Of a DNA stretch of 17,277 nt, positions 8,100 through 15,831 are shown one piece after another (within the stretch, counting starts at the first letter, position 1; the number at the start of each line of letters is the position of its first letter). The translations under genes and the position numbers were made by a program. The stretch comes from an uncultured Gammaproteobacteria bacterium (GTDB taxonomy: Bacteria; Pseudomonadota; Gammaproteobacteria; GCA-002705445; GCA-002716945). Location: contig CAJWMM010000004.1 of the NCBI GenBank assembly GCA_913043035.1, positions 1-17,277 on the forward strand. Direction: 5' to 3'. Below the pieces are notes generated by a model that did no database searches, had not been told where the DNA came from, and saw only the letters and a list, made by a program, of their open reading frames with translations.

Positions 8100-8447
8100 A
8101 TCATGTGTAACATTATCGTCTAACTCATCATCAGGAGGAGCATATGTTGGGTCATTCGGGTTTAAAAAAATAAACTCAAATTTATCTTTTTCAATCTCTA
8201 CAAAGTCAAGTTTACAATTTTTTAAATTAACCATCGAATCTGGAGATATAACAATTTCGATATTATTAATCTTCAAACGCAAGTCCTCTTCCTTTGATTG
8301 ATCAAATCCCATTAAATAGTTATATTTACCTTCTTTAATATCAACCGCAATTCTTAACGGCCATCCTTTCGAGTCTGAAGCCTCTGATGCCTTGGAGATT
8401 TGTTGTGCTGCCCTATCAGTAATTTCAAAAATTTGTTTTTGTTTCAT
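8094..8447 (-). CDS. dsrR: DsrR, A-type-carrier-like protein of the dsr operon
   Basis: Accessory protein of the rDsr system, related in fold to IscA/SufA/ErpA. In A. vinosum it is needed for efficient oxidation of stored sulfur and affects Dsr protein levels. I chose the ATG at 8447 (117 residues). It shares an ATGA with the dsrN stop and has GGAG just upstream, and the protein then opens with KQKQIFEITDRAAQQI, the typical A-type-carrier start; the longer frame to 8486 only reads the dsrN end. The three cluster cysteines of IscA are missing: the first is replaced in KGWPLRIAVDIKEG, and the C-terminal CGC is replaced in LNPNDPTYAPP. The sole Cys, in NLKNCKLDF, is elsewhere. This is the known DsrR hallmark. 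The tail is acidic (DDELDDN). Last gene of the operon; no dsrS follows. Confidence 0.88.
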   Translation of the reverse strand: MKQKQIFEITDRAAQQISKASEASDSKGWPLRIAVDIKEGKYNYLMGFDQSKEEDLRLKINNIEIVISPDSMVNLKNCKLDFVEIEKDKFEFIFLNPNDPTYAPPDDELDDNVTHDL

Positions 8448-9802
8448 TTTTTCTCCATTATGAAGTTCAAGAAGTTTTTTATCCATCTTGTTTTACTTGT
8501 ATCTCTCATATGACTGTATGTAGCAATAAGATTTTTGATAATAATACCATCACATTTACCATTTACTCCATGGCCTCTCTTAACATTAAATACAAAATCA
8601 TTTTTAGCAAAATTTCCATCTAATTTCGAGTGATGGAACTCGTGACATAAAATGGTTTTTTGATAAGGAAGCCACGGATGATTTTTTTTGGTTTCTAGAT
8701 TCACATAACCTCTCCCAACTGGTTGATCATGCATTGTTGTGTCACCATCTATGGCGCCTACCATTTTATATTTTCTATTTTTAAATTTTATACTTTTGGA
8801 TAAGTACATCAAACCACCACACTCTGCATAAGTTGGACCATAATTATTTATAAAGTTTTTTATCTCTTTTTTTAAAAAGTTATTTTTAGATAGTTCTTCT
8901 AGACTTAATTCTGGGAATCCACCACCAATAATCAAAGCATCAATAGATGGAAGTTTTTTATCCTTGATTGTATTAATATATTTTATTTTTACACCATAAC
9001 CTAGGAACTTATCAATATCATCCTGATAGTAAAATCCGAATGCTTTATCGCTAGCTACTCCAATTGTGACATTTTTAAATTTGCTCGAACGATTTGGGCT
9101 TGTCAACGAAGAAGGTATTAAATTTTTCCTAGAAAAATTCGTGAATTTGTCAATATCAACAGATGCGTTGATAACTTTTTTAATAGCTTGAACTTTTTTA
9201 TATGCCTTATTATCAATGAAATTTGGTTTAAGTCCTAAATGTTGCTCATCAATGATAAGAGTCTTATTTTTCCAAACTGATCCTAATATCTTTATATCAC
9301 TATATTTCTCAATTGAGGATATTAATTTATCCTCATGTCTACTTCCATTTACTCGATTGAGGATTAGGCCATGATATCTAATTTTTTTATCGAATGCTGT
9401 ATAACCATTTAATAAAGGAGCTATGCCTCTAGTCATACCCTCGCAATCAATTACTAATACTACTCTAAGTCCTAATAATTTTGCCAATGCAGCATTGCTG
9501 TCGTTACCTTTTAAACTAACACCATCAAAAAGACCTTTATTAGCTTCTACTATGGAAATTTCTGATTCAGAAGTTTTTTGATGATAAAAATCTTTGATCT
9601 CTTTGTTTGTCATGGTATGGAAGTCAAGATTAAAACACGGGTAATTAGACGCTAAAGATAGCCAGAGCGGATCTATATAATCAGGACCTTTCTTAAAAAC
9701 GGAAAGCTGTTTATATATTTTTGACAAAATAGCCGTTAAGCCAATGGTAACTGTTGTTTTACCAGAAGATTTTTTTGTTGATGCTATTAGAATAGAACTC
9801 AA
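8444..9802 (-). CDS. dsrN: DsrN, siroheme amidase (cobyrinate a,c-diamide synthase family)
   Basis: Glutamine-dependent amidotransferase that in sulfur oxidisers is thought to convert siroheme to siroheme amide for DsrAB. The 452 residues have an N-terminal CbiA/DTBS-type ATP domain with the P-loop STKKSSGKTT (8-17), KKGPDYIDP (37-45) and EANKGLFDG (86-94). The C-terminal class I glutaminase domain has GGGFPE (293-298), the nucleophile Cys328 in YAECGGLMYL, GRGYV (363-367) and a late His431 in TYSHMR. The start is TTG at 9802: an in-frame TGA lies just upstream, the next Met is residue 64, and GGTGA sits three bases before it. It lies nine bases after dsrP and overlaps dsrR by four (ATGA). 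The protein is lysine-rich and the gene very AT-rich compared with dsrL and dsrK. A true cobyrinate synthase is possible by family, but the dsr context argues for siroheme. Confidence 0.9.
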   Translation of the reverse strand: MSSILIASTKKSSGKTTVTIGLTAILSKIYKQLSVFKKGPDYIDPLWLSLASNYPCFNLDFHTMTNKEIKDFYHQKTSESEISIVEANKGLFDGVSLKGNDSNAALAKLLGLRVVLVIDCEGMTRGIAPLLNGYTAFDKKIRYHGLILNRVNGSRHEDKLISSIEKYSDIKILGSVWKNKTLIIDEQHLGLKPNFIDNKAYKKVQAIKKVINASVDIDKFTNFSRKNLIPSSLTSPNRSSKFKNVTIGVASDKAFGFYYQDDIDKFLGYGVKIKYINTIKDKKLPSIDALIIGGGFPELSLEELSKNNFLKKEIKNFINNYGPTYAECGGLMYLSKSIKFKNRKYKMVGAIDGDTTMHDQPVGRGYVNLETKKNHPWLPYQKTILCHEFHHSKLDGNFAKNDFVFNVKRGHGVNGKCDGIIIKNLIATYSHMRDTSKTRWIKNFLNFIMEKK

Positions 9803-9805
9803 AAC

Positions 9806-9810
9806 TCACC
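9806..9810 (-). promoter_or_regulatory. Ribosome binding site of dsrN supporting a TTG start
   Basis: GGTGA on the minus strand between the dsrP stop and the TTG at 9802. It matches the 16S anti-Shine-Dalgarno over five bases, but the spacing is short (three bases), suggesting modest initiation. Confidence 0.5.
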
Positions 9811-9811
9811 A

Positions 9812-11026
9812 TTAACTATCAGATTCGGCAACTTTCTTGGCTTCTGGTGATTTTATAATTGTTGGTAAAAAATCTAAATTTGCAATACCTATTAGCACTA
9901 TGATGAGAGATAAAGCAACGCCACCTAGTCCTAAGCCTAATTCCCATATAGTGGGAATATAAGTATGGATGACATTATCGTAAAAACTACTCTCTAGAAT
10001 TTCATAATTAGTAAATATCTTAAGTGGATATGCTTGCCCAGCTATAATTATGACATACATTGCAAGAAAGCTACCTACTAGAATTAGAAGAGTGGCGCTC
10101 ATTAAACTAGATTCTGATTTATTTTCATCTCTGAATAAAATAAATAACGGTAATAGTAAGCCAATTACAACTTGTCCAACCCAAAAAGCAATCGTGTAGA
10201 TGCCGCCATCTAAAAGGATGAATTTCTCAAAATCTAAGTGTTTGGATATGTATAAATTCGTTACATGATATAAGATAAGGAAATAAAGATTGGCAAATAG
10301 AAACAGTAGTGTCAACTTACGAAGGTTCTGCAATATCTCCTCTGAAAAAAGCGTCTTTTGGAAATAGTTAATAGCCTTCACTATCAGGAAATATACTACT
10401 GTTCCATAGAGTAGAGACATTATGATAAATAGTGGAGCTAATATAGCAGTTCCATAAGCTTCACGAGAGATGAGAAAACCAAATATTGAGCCTGTACCTG
10501 TGGTTAAAACTATTCTCCATGTAAAAGCAAAAACTCCAGCTGGTCTAGAGAACTTTTTAACGTTACGATCTAACATAGTCCAAATATATATTGCTAGAAT
10601 ACCAGCAAATCCAGAGTACAAAAAAATGTTCCATGCAAAAATAGATTTAAAATTATATGTTGTCATTGCTACGATTAATCTATCCGGTCTTCCAAGATCT
10701 AGGACTAATATTGCCAATCCTGATATTAGAAAAGCCATAGCTAGTAAAGCTGATAACGGGGCTAGAGGTTTGTATAATTTCTTATCGAATACTGATGATA
10801 TTGATGCAATATTCAGCACTCCCGATGCTATAACTATTAAGAGCACTGCAAAAATATGAGGTAAGCCCCAAACAATTTGATTATTCATTCCTGTAACGTA
10901 ATGACCTTCTGTCTCCATATAATGTGAGCACAGGTATCCGACCAAAATAAAAAAACCTAAACCAAAAAACATCATCCAAAAAGTTTTTGATTCTATCTGA
11001 AATTTTCTGAATATTATTTTTTCCAT
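9812..11026 (-). CDS. dsrP: DsrP, NrfD/PsrC-like membrane subunit of DsrMKJOP
   Basis: Polytopic inner-membrane subunit that, in the DsrMKJOP complex, exchanges electrons between the quinone pool and the periplasmic subunits DsrO and DsrJ. The 404 residues hold about ten hydrophobic segments typical of the NrfD/PsrC family. A conserved-looking stretch IVWGLPHIFAVLLIVIASGV lies in the second helix, and charged loops such as VLDLGRPDRL (108-117) are characteristic of the family. The start ATG lies two bases after the dsrO stop and has no clear Shine-Dalgarno, so coupling to dsrO is likely. The C-terminal tail is soluble and charged. Family membership plus position after dsrO make the assignment strong. 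Confidence 0.93.
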   Translation of the reverse strand: MEKIIFRKFQIESKTFWMMFFGLGFFILVGYLCSHYMETEGHYVTGMNNQIVWGLPHIFAVLLIVIASGVLNIASISSVFDKKLYKPLAPLSALLAMAFLISGLAILVLDLGRPDRLIVAMTTYNFKSIFAWNIFLYSGFAGILAIYIWTMLDRNVKKFSRPAGVFAFTWRIVLTTGTGSIFGFLISREAYGTAILAPLFIIMSLLYGTVVYFLIVKAINYFQKTLFSEEILQNLRKLTLLFLFANLYFLILYHVTNLYISKHLDFEKFILLDGGIYTIAFWVGQVVIGLLLPLFILFRDENKSESSLMSATLLILVGSFLAMYVIIIAGQAYPLKIFTNYEILESSFYDNVIHTYIPTIWELGLGLGGVALSLIIVLIGIANLDFLPTIIKSPEAKKVAESDS

Positions 11027-11028
11027 AA

Positions 11029-11769
11029 TTAAATGTTAGAATAAGTGACTCTCTGCTTCAATGAAAGATCCGCACGAAGTCTTCGATTTTGCTTAATTTT
11101 TAGAGCCTTATTTACTCTACTGTTTGGGTCAGATAAATCACCAAATGATATAGCTTTGTGTCCTTCTTTCATACATGCTTCTTCACAAGCAGTAGTAGGT
11201 ATGCCATGGTCGATTCTATTAACGCAAAAATTACAACTCTCTACGCATCCTTTCCCTCTTGGCGCAGTTGTTACTTGTTCGGTTAAATTTTCATGAACAA
11301 AAGACCTAGCTTTGAATGGACATGCCATCATACAATAACGACAACCTATGCAGGTGTGTTGATTCACCATCACTATACCATCTACTCTTCGAAATGAAGC
11401 TCCCGTAGGGCAAACATCACAGCATGGAGGATTCTCACAATGCTGACAAAGCATTGGCACAACTTTTACTTTATCAGTTTTGATATCCTTAATAGTAAGT
11501 TTTCTTATCCATTGAGAATCTGTCTCCGGTCTATCAAATCCATATAACCCATTTTCCTCAACGCATGCATCAACACATGCAGTACAGCCACTGGCACACT
11601 TATCAACATCAATACTCATGGCCCATTTTGTATCTGATTTTACCTCTTCATGAAGTGGTTTGGCAGCCTGAGCAGGAGCAAATAAGTCAGGGATAAAGTA
11701 AACAGTGGATAATACTGAAATAGATTTTACAATGAATCCTCTTCTAGTGAGTTTTATATCAGTGCTCAT
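11029..11769 (-). CDS. dsrO: DsrO, periplasmic iron-sulfur subunit of DsrMKJOP
   Basis: Ferredoxin-like electron-transfer subunit exported folded by the Tat system. The 246 residues begin with a Tat signal: TRRGFIVK (8-15), a hydrophobic stretch to about residue 30 and an AQA-A cleavage site near 36. The mature part carries four cysteine groups: Cys58/62/65/69; Cys108/111 with 116/117 and 120; Cys140/143/146/150; and Cys175/179/182 with 195/199. This suits several [4Fe-4S] clusters of the DmsB/PsrB type. It shares an ATGA with the end of dsrJ and is followed two bases later by dsrP, its membrane partner. In the complex it should link DsrJ hemes with DsrP. Confidence 0.94.
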   Translation of the reverse strand: MSTDIKLTRRGFIVKSISVLSTVYFIPDLFAPAQAAKPLHEEVKSDTKWAMSIDVDKCASGCTACVDACVEENGLYGFDRPETDSQWIRKLTIKDIKTDKVKVVPMLCQHCENPPCCDVCPTGASFRRVDGIVMVNQHTCIGCRYCMMACPFKARSFVHENLTEQVTTAPRGKGCVESCNFCVNRIDHGIPTTACEEACMKEGHKAISFGDLSDPNSRVNKALKIKQNRRLRADLSLKQRVTYSNI

Positions 11770-12242
11770 TTTACACCCTCAACATAACTAACTAGTTTCT
11801 CAATCTCCTGAGATACTTGATCCTCCAGATGATTATAGTTGAGACTGATGTGAGCCTCTGGCTTTCTTCCACGTGGCACAGATGCATGACATGAAAAACA
11901 ATCTATGTTAACTGCTGTCTGAACATGACATGTTTGACAAAACTGGCCCTCAGAATTTATTGGTATTGGTTCGCCAACCTCATCATACGAAACATGACAA
12001 TCTATGCAATTCGCAAAACTGTGGTTTTTAGTTCGGACACCATTGATTACCGTTTTGTCTCGTTGATGATATAAAAAAACAAAATGCTCTTTCTGCATTA
12101 ATTCCGTAGGTTCAACACACTGTGCTGCATCATCAGCTTTCGATTTTCCTTTGATTGAATGGTTTATACCATCATGACTATATATGTCAGGAGAGATTAT
12201 GAAAACTATTACTAGCAGAAGCCTTATCGCTAATTGGTACAC
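11766..12242 (-). CDS. dsrJ: DsrJ, periplasmic triheme cytochrome c
   Basis: Multiheme cytochrome of the DsrMKJOP complex, held in the periplasm by an N-terminal hydrophobic signal or anchor (residues 5-20). The 158 residues have exactly three CxxCH heme sites: CIDCH (79-83), CQTCH (102-106) and CFSCH (115-119). Cys42, in the motif QCVEPTELMQKEHF, corresponds to the conserved cysteine that in A. vinosum DsrJ has been reported as an unusual distal heme ligand (His/Cys heme). The start is GTG at 12242, backed by GGGAGG six bases upstream. It ends in an ATGA overlap with dsrO. A short hairpin sits in the 35-base gap to dsrL. Confidence 0.94.
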   Translation of the reverse strand: MYQLAIRLLLVIVFIISPDIYSHDGINHSIKGKSKADDAAQCVEPTELMQKEHFVFLYHQRDKTVINGVRTKNHSFANCIDCHVSYDEVGEPIPINSEGQFCQTCHVQTAVNIDCFSCHASVPRGRKPEAHISLNYNHLEDQVSQEIEKLVSYVEGVK

Positions 12243-12248
12243 TTTCTC

Positions 12249-12254
12249 CCTCCC
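12249..12254 (-). promoter_or_regulatory. Ribosome binding site of dsrJ supporting a GTG start
   Basis: GGGAGG on the minus strand, six bases before the GTG at 12242. It is one of the strongest Shine-Dalgarno matches in the operon and decides the start. Confidence 0.75.
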
Positions 12255-12260
12255 AGCTTT

Positions 12261-12277
12261 CTACCAATTGTGGGTAG
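12261..12277 (-). other. Short inverted repeat between dsrL and dsrJ
   Basis: CTACC and GGTAG arms of five bases flank a seven-base loop directly after the dsrL stop codon. There is no U-tract, so it is not an intrinsic terminator. It could be an mRNA processing or stability element, but a five-base stem can arise by chance. Confidence 0.3.
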
Positions 12278-14251
12278 CTATTCTCCAAGACCCATTTTTA
12301 TATAACCAGTTGGGCATACGTCTGCACAAATATGACAACCAATGCATTTGTTGTAGTCTGTGTCTACATATCTACCAGTTGTTGATTGATCTTTTTTTAC
12401 TCTAAATACAGCGTCTTGAGGACAATATATAACACAGTTATCACATTCAAAGCACATGCCGCAGCTCATGCATCGACCTGCTTCTTTTATTGCATCTTCC
12501 TCTGTCAATCCAATAATTCTGTCTTCATAATGATCTATAACATCATCACCGGTAGGTACAGCTTCACCTCGCTTATATCGCTCTTCATGTTTAAAATGAC
12601 CAAGAAATAGCTCGTTTGATGGGATTACTTCTTGACCAGACCTATCCTCATAGTTGTGAACAACTGCAGAATTGTTATCACTACCTCTTAATTTATCAGG
12701 ATCTTCAATTTTAGGCTCGTATTCTTGAGGTGAGAGATCAGTCTCTCTAAGCTTATCTAATAATTTAAAGTGATGGACGTCAACTTTAGGTCTTCTTTTA
12801 AAATCATCATTTTCAAAATAACTCTCAATTGTATCTGAAACGATTGAACCTTGACCAATTGCTGTTGTTAATAAGTGTGGTCTGATGATATCACCAGCTA
12901 CAAAATGTCCTTCTTTTGTTTTGTGCCTGTAAAAGTCATCTACATCAAAGAAGCCTCTTTCATTTCCCATCTCTTCATAACCCTCAATGTCAGGGCTTTG
13001 ACCAATGGCAGAGATAATTAGGTCAGCTTCAATAACTTTTTCTGTGCCCTCAATCGGTTTTGGAACATTCTCTTCAAAGACACAATCAGCAACAACAAGA
13101 GCGGTAGCTCTGCCACTTTCATCTCGCTCAATTTTAACCGGAATTACTCCATTTAATATTGATACACCTTCATGCATTGCATCGTTAACTTCTTGCTCAG
13201 CAGCAGTCATTTCCTCTCTTTTAAACAGAGAGGTTAGAGTTACCTCAGCGCCCTCTTTGATAGCTTGCTCGGAAACATCTTGAGCAACATAACCATGAAC
13301 AACTGCTTCTGGTTTTTCTTGAGGATTCATATTGGAGATATGACCTAGTCTTCTAGCAACTGATACAACATCGATAGAGGTATCACCACCACCAACACAA
13401 ACTACCTTCTGTGCTCCTACTTTTAATCGACCTTGACTAAATGCTTCCAAGAATTCTACGCCATTTAAACAATTTTCCGCGTCACTTCCCTCAATAGGTA
13501 GCGACTTACCATTCCAACATCCAATAGTCCATAAAACTGCGTCATGAGATTTTTCAACATCCTCTAGAGGTACGTCTTTACCCACTCTTGTGTTAAGTAC
13601 AACTTCAATATCGCCTAAATCAAGGATTCGTTTTATTTCAGCATCTAGGATATCTCTAGGTGTTCTATAGTTAGGTATCCCATATCGCATCATACCTCCG
13701 AGTTGTTCTCTCTCTTCGAAAATCGTTGATGCATAACCCTTTTTTCTCAACTGATAAGCAGCAGACATACCAGCAGGTCCACCGCCTATTATTGCTACTC
13801 TTTGTTTTTTTAATTCAGGCGCAGGGTCAAACTTAAAACCCTCTTTAAAAGCTGTATCTCCAATGAATTGTTCGACTGCATTAATTCCAACATAATCATC
13901 TACTTCATTCCTGTTGCATCCACTTTGACATGGTGCAGGACAAACTCTACCCATTTGAGATGGGAATGGGTTCGCGGTTGTGGATCTCCTAAAAGCATAT
14001 TCGGACATAGTCATGCCTTCTGGAGCTTTTTCAATTCCTCTAACAATTTGTAGCCAGCCTCTTATATCCTCACCAGATGGGCAGCTCCCTTGACACGGAG
14101 GGGTTTTGTGAATGTACGTAGGACACTTATGAGATTTATCCTCATTAAAAATATCTTGTGAAAAGTCAGTATACTTGCTATCGCCATCAGAGAACCTCCT
14201 ATAGGTATTCTCCTCTTTCATCAAGTTGACTGTTTTTTCTAGCTTAGACAT
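12278..14251 (-). CDS. dsrL: DsrL, NAD(P)H:acceptor iron-sulfur flavoprotein
   Basis: Cytosolic GltD-like flavoprotein that in A. vinosum couples electrons from sulfur oxidation by DsrAB to NAD(P)+. The 657 residues hold, in order, four elements. An N-terminal cluster region has Cys43/53/57 and Cys104/108/112. An FAD site has GGGPAGMSAA (156-165). A pyridine-nucleotide site has VCVGGGDTSIDVVSVARRLG, near 285-305. A linker of about 100 residues follows AGDIIRPHLLTTAIGQGS. The C-terminal ferredoxin domain has ten cysteines: 594, 597, 600, 603, 606, 610, then 636, 639, 642, 646. That domain and linker separate DsrL from ordinary glutamate synthase small subunits. The ATG has GGGAGA upstream. It follows dsrK after 71 bases, the largest gap in this part of the operon, which holds a possible promoter. 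Presence of dsrL is a marker of oxidative rather than sulfite-reducing Dsr systems. Confidence 0.95.
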   Translation of the reverse strand: MSKLEKTVNLMKEENTYRRFSDGDSKYTDFSQDIFNEDKSHKCPTYIHKTPPCQGSCPSGEDIRGWLQIVRGIEKAPEGMTMSEYAFRRSTTANPFPSQMGRVCPAPCQSGCNRNEVDDYVGINAVEQFIGDTAFKEGFKFDPAPELKKQRVAIIGGGPAGMSAAYQLRKKGYASTIFEEREQLGGMMRYGIPNYRTPRDILDAEIKRILDLGDIEVVLNTRVGKDVPLEDVEKSHDAVLWTIGCWNGKSLPIEGSDAENCLNGVEFLEAFSQGRLKVGAQKVVCVGGGDTSIDVVSVARRLGHISNMNPQEKPEAVVHGYVAQDVSEQAIKEGAEVTLTSLFKREEMTAAEQEVNDAMHEGVSILNGVIPVKIERDESGRATALVVADCVFEENVPKPIEGTEKVIEADLIISAIGQSPDIEGYEEMGNERGFFDVDDFYRHKTKEGHFVAGDIIRPHLLTTAIGQGSIVSDTIESYFENDDFKRRPKVDVHHFKLLDKLRETDLSPQEYEPKIEDPDKLRGSDNNSAVVHNYEDRSGQEVIPSNELFLGHFKHEERYKRGEAVPTGDDVIDHYEDRIIGLTEEDAIKEAGRCMSCGMCFECDNCVIYCPQDAVFRVKKDQSTTGRYVDTDYNKCIGCHICADVCPTGYIKMGLGE

Positions 14252-14299
14252 AAATCTCCCACCAAATATAAGTTTATTATTCTAATCTAATATTGAATA

Positions 14300-14308
14300 A
14301 TTATAGCA
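14300..14308 (-). promoter_or_regulatory. Possible internal promoter upstream of dsrL (extended -10)
   Basis: In the 71-base dsrK-dsrL gap the minus strand reads TGC then a perfect TATAAT (14300-14305), an extended -10 element. Transcription would begin near 14293, leaving a leader of about 42 bases with the dsrL Shine-Dalgarno. No good -35 box is seen (best is TTTAGG, spacer 16). In AT-rich DNA such matches can be chance, so this is a candidate only. Confidence 0.4.
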
Positions 14309-14322
14309 CATGGATTCTGACC

Positions 14323-15822
14323 CTAAAGCTCTTTTTTATTCATTATTAGAGCATTCCCAACAAGCTGGTGAAGGCTTATAATTTGATCAATTTCAAACCC
14401 ATAATATCCCAAAGCTTTCGAGAACTGTGACTTACAAATAGCACATATAGCAGCCATATGAGTGACACCATAGTCGTCTACAACTCTCTTTAGAGCTTCC
14501 ATCCTTGGTAAAGCTCCTTTCATTCGTAATTCCATTAAATCGTCTGTTAATAGGCCCCCGCCTCCGCCACAACAGAAAGTCTTCTCTTTAATCGTGCTCT
14601 CATCCATATCGTAAAAATGATTGGTAGTTGCTTTAATGATATCTCGTGGAATAGTAAATTGCCCACCTATCACATCTCCCATATTTGATGCCCTAGCTAC
14701 ATTGCAAGAGTCATGATAAGTCACGACCATATCGTCATTCGCTGACTTATCGAATTGTAAAACATTCTTCTGTATTAGGTCGTACGTTACTTCACAGATA
14801 TGCTGAGGCACAGGATATTTAGGGTCTAGAAAATCAAAAGGGCCTGCTAGTGTATTTAAAAAACTATATGCAACACGCCATGCATGGCCGCACTCACCAA
14901 AGACGATTCTCTTCACATTTAAGTCTAGAGCCGCTTCCCTGATCCTCATTGCAAGTTTACGCATATTTGCATAACTCCCAATGAACATCCCAAAATTAGC
15001 CGCTTCACTTGCATGTGAGCTCAAAGTCCAACTTAAGCCTGCTTGATGAAAGACCTTGCCATAACCAATTAAACCATCTACGTGTGGTTCTGCAAAAAAA
15101 TCTGCAGAGGGTGTAACTAATAAAATATCAGAATCTTTTTGGTCAAGGGGATATTTTACATCTATATCTGTCTCGTCTTTTACATCTTCCTCTAGTCCTT
15201 CTAGCGTATCAGCAAGAGCAGGTTCAGGTAGTCCTAAGTTATTACCAATTTTATGAACTTTACCGATTATTTCATTACAGTATTTCTGACCCACACCCAC
15301 GGAGTCCATAATTTCTCTCGCTGCCATAGATATTTCAGCGGTATCAATTCCCATAGGGCAAAATACAGCGCATCTTCTACACTGTGAACACTGATGGTAA
15401 TAGGAATACCAATCGTCTAAAACTTCTTTTGTTAAATCCACAGCGCCAACAAGCTTAGGAAAATATTTGCCCGGGAGAGTGAAGTATCTCCTGTAAACAC
15501 TTCGGAGTAAGTTTTGTCGACCTACTGGCATGTTACTTGGGTCTTTTGTTCCAAGGTAATAATGACATTTATCTGTGCAAGCACCACATTGAATACACGA
15601 ATCCAAGTAAACCCTTAGAGATCTATATTTTTTGAGGAGATCGCCCATTTTGTCAAGAGCTGCATCTTGCCAGTTATCAACGAGTTCACCCGGGTATCCA
15701 AGAGATGATTGAAATTCTTCTTTTGATTTAAAAGGAGCTAAATGTGCAGTTGCTTTTTTTTCAAGCAAGGGGACATCGGAGTATTCTTTGAGTTCAGGTT
15801 TTTCGAATTCTTTAACTGCCAT
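14323..15822 (-). CDS. dsrK: DsrK, HdrD-like iron-sulfur subunit of DsrMKJOP
   Basis: Cytoplasm-facing catalytic subunit thought to act on the DsrC disulfide/trisulfide and pass electrons to or from DsrM. The 499 residues include two [4Fe-4S] motifs, CIQCGACTDKCH (Cys76/79/82/86) and CSQCRRCAVFCP (Cys145/148/151/155). Two CCG-type regions follow, as in heterodisulfide reductase HdrD: Cys311 in GECGHAWR and Cys373 in HDSCNVAR, then Cys417-Cys418 in FCCGGGGG and Cys460/463 in CAICKSQ. That pattern supports a catalytic noncubane [4Fe-4S] centre. The ATG has GGAT about eight bases upstream and lies nine bases after the dsrM stop, so the pair DsrM-DsrK is encoded together as expected for an interacting unit. 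Confidence 0.95.
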   Translation of the reverse strand: MAVKEFEKPELKEYSDVPLLEKKATAHLAPFKSKEEFQSSLGYPGELVDNWQDAALDKMGDLLKKYRSLRVYLDSCIQCGACTDKCHYYLGTKDPSNMPVGRQNLLRSVYRRYFTLPGKYFPKLVGAVDLTKEVLDDWYSYYHQCSQCRRCAVFCPMGIDTAEISMAAREIMDSVGVGQKYCNEIIGKVHKIGNNLGLPEPALADTLEGLEEDVKDETDIDVKYPLDQKDSDILLVTPSADFFAEPHVDGLIGYGKVFHQAGLSWTLSSHASEAANFGMFIGSYANMRKLAMRIREAALDLNVKRIVFGECGHAWRVAYSFLNTLAGPFDFLDPKYPVPQHICEVTYDLIQKNVLQFDKSANDDMVVTYHDSCNVARASNMGDVIGGQFTIPRDIIKATTNHFYDMDESTIKEKTFCCGGGGGLLTDDLMELRMKGALPRMEALKRVVDDYGVTHMAAICAICKSQFSKALGYYGFEIDQIISLHQLVGNALIMNKKEL

Positions 15823-15831
15823 CTTATAATC

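Noticed and set aside
8448..8486. Longer DsrR starting at 8486.
   Set aside because: It reads another frame of the dsrN end. The ATG at 8447 has its own Shine-Dalgarno, an ATGA overlap and the expected N-terminus.
10470..10859. Plus-strand open frame of 129 codons inside dsrP.
   Set aside because: It is antisense to conserved DsrP membrane helices, shows no recognisable domain or ribosome site, and mirrors the coding bias of dsrP.
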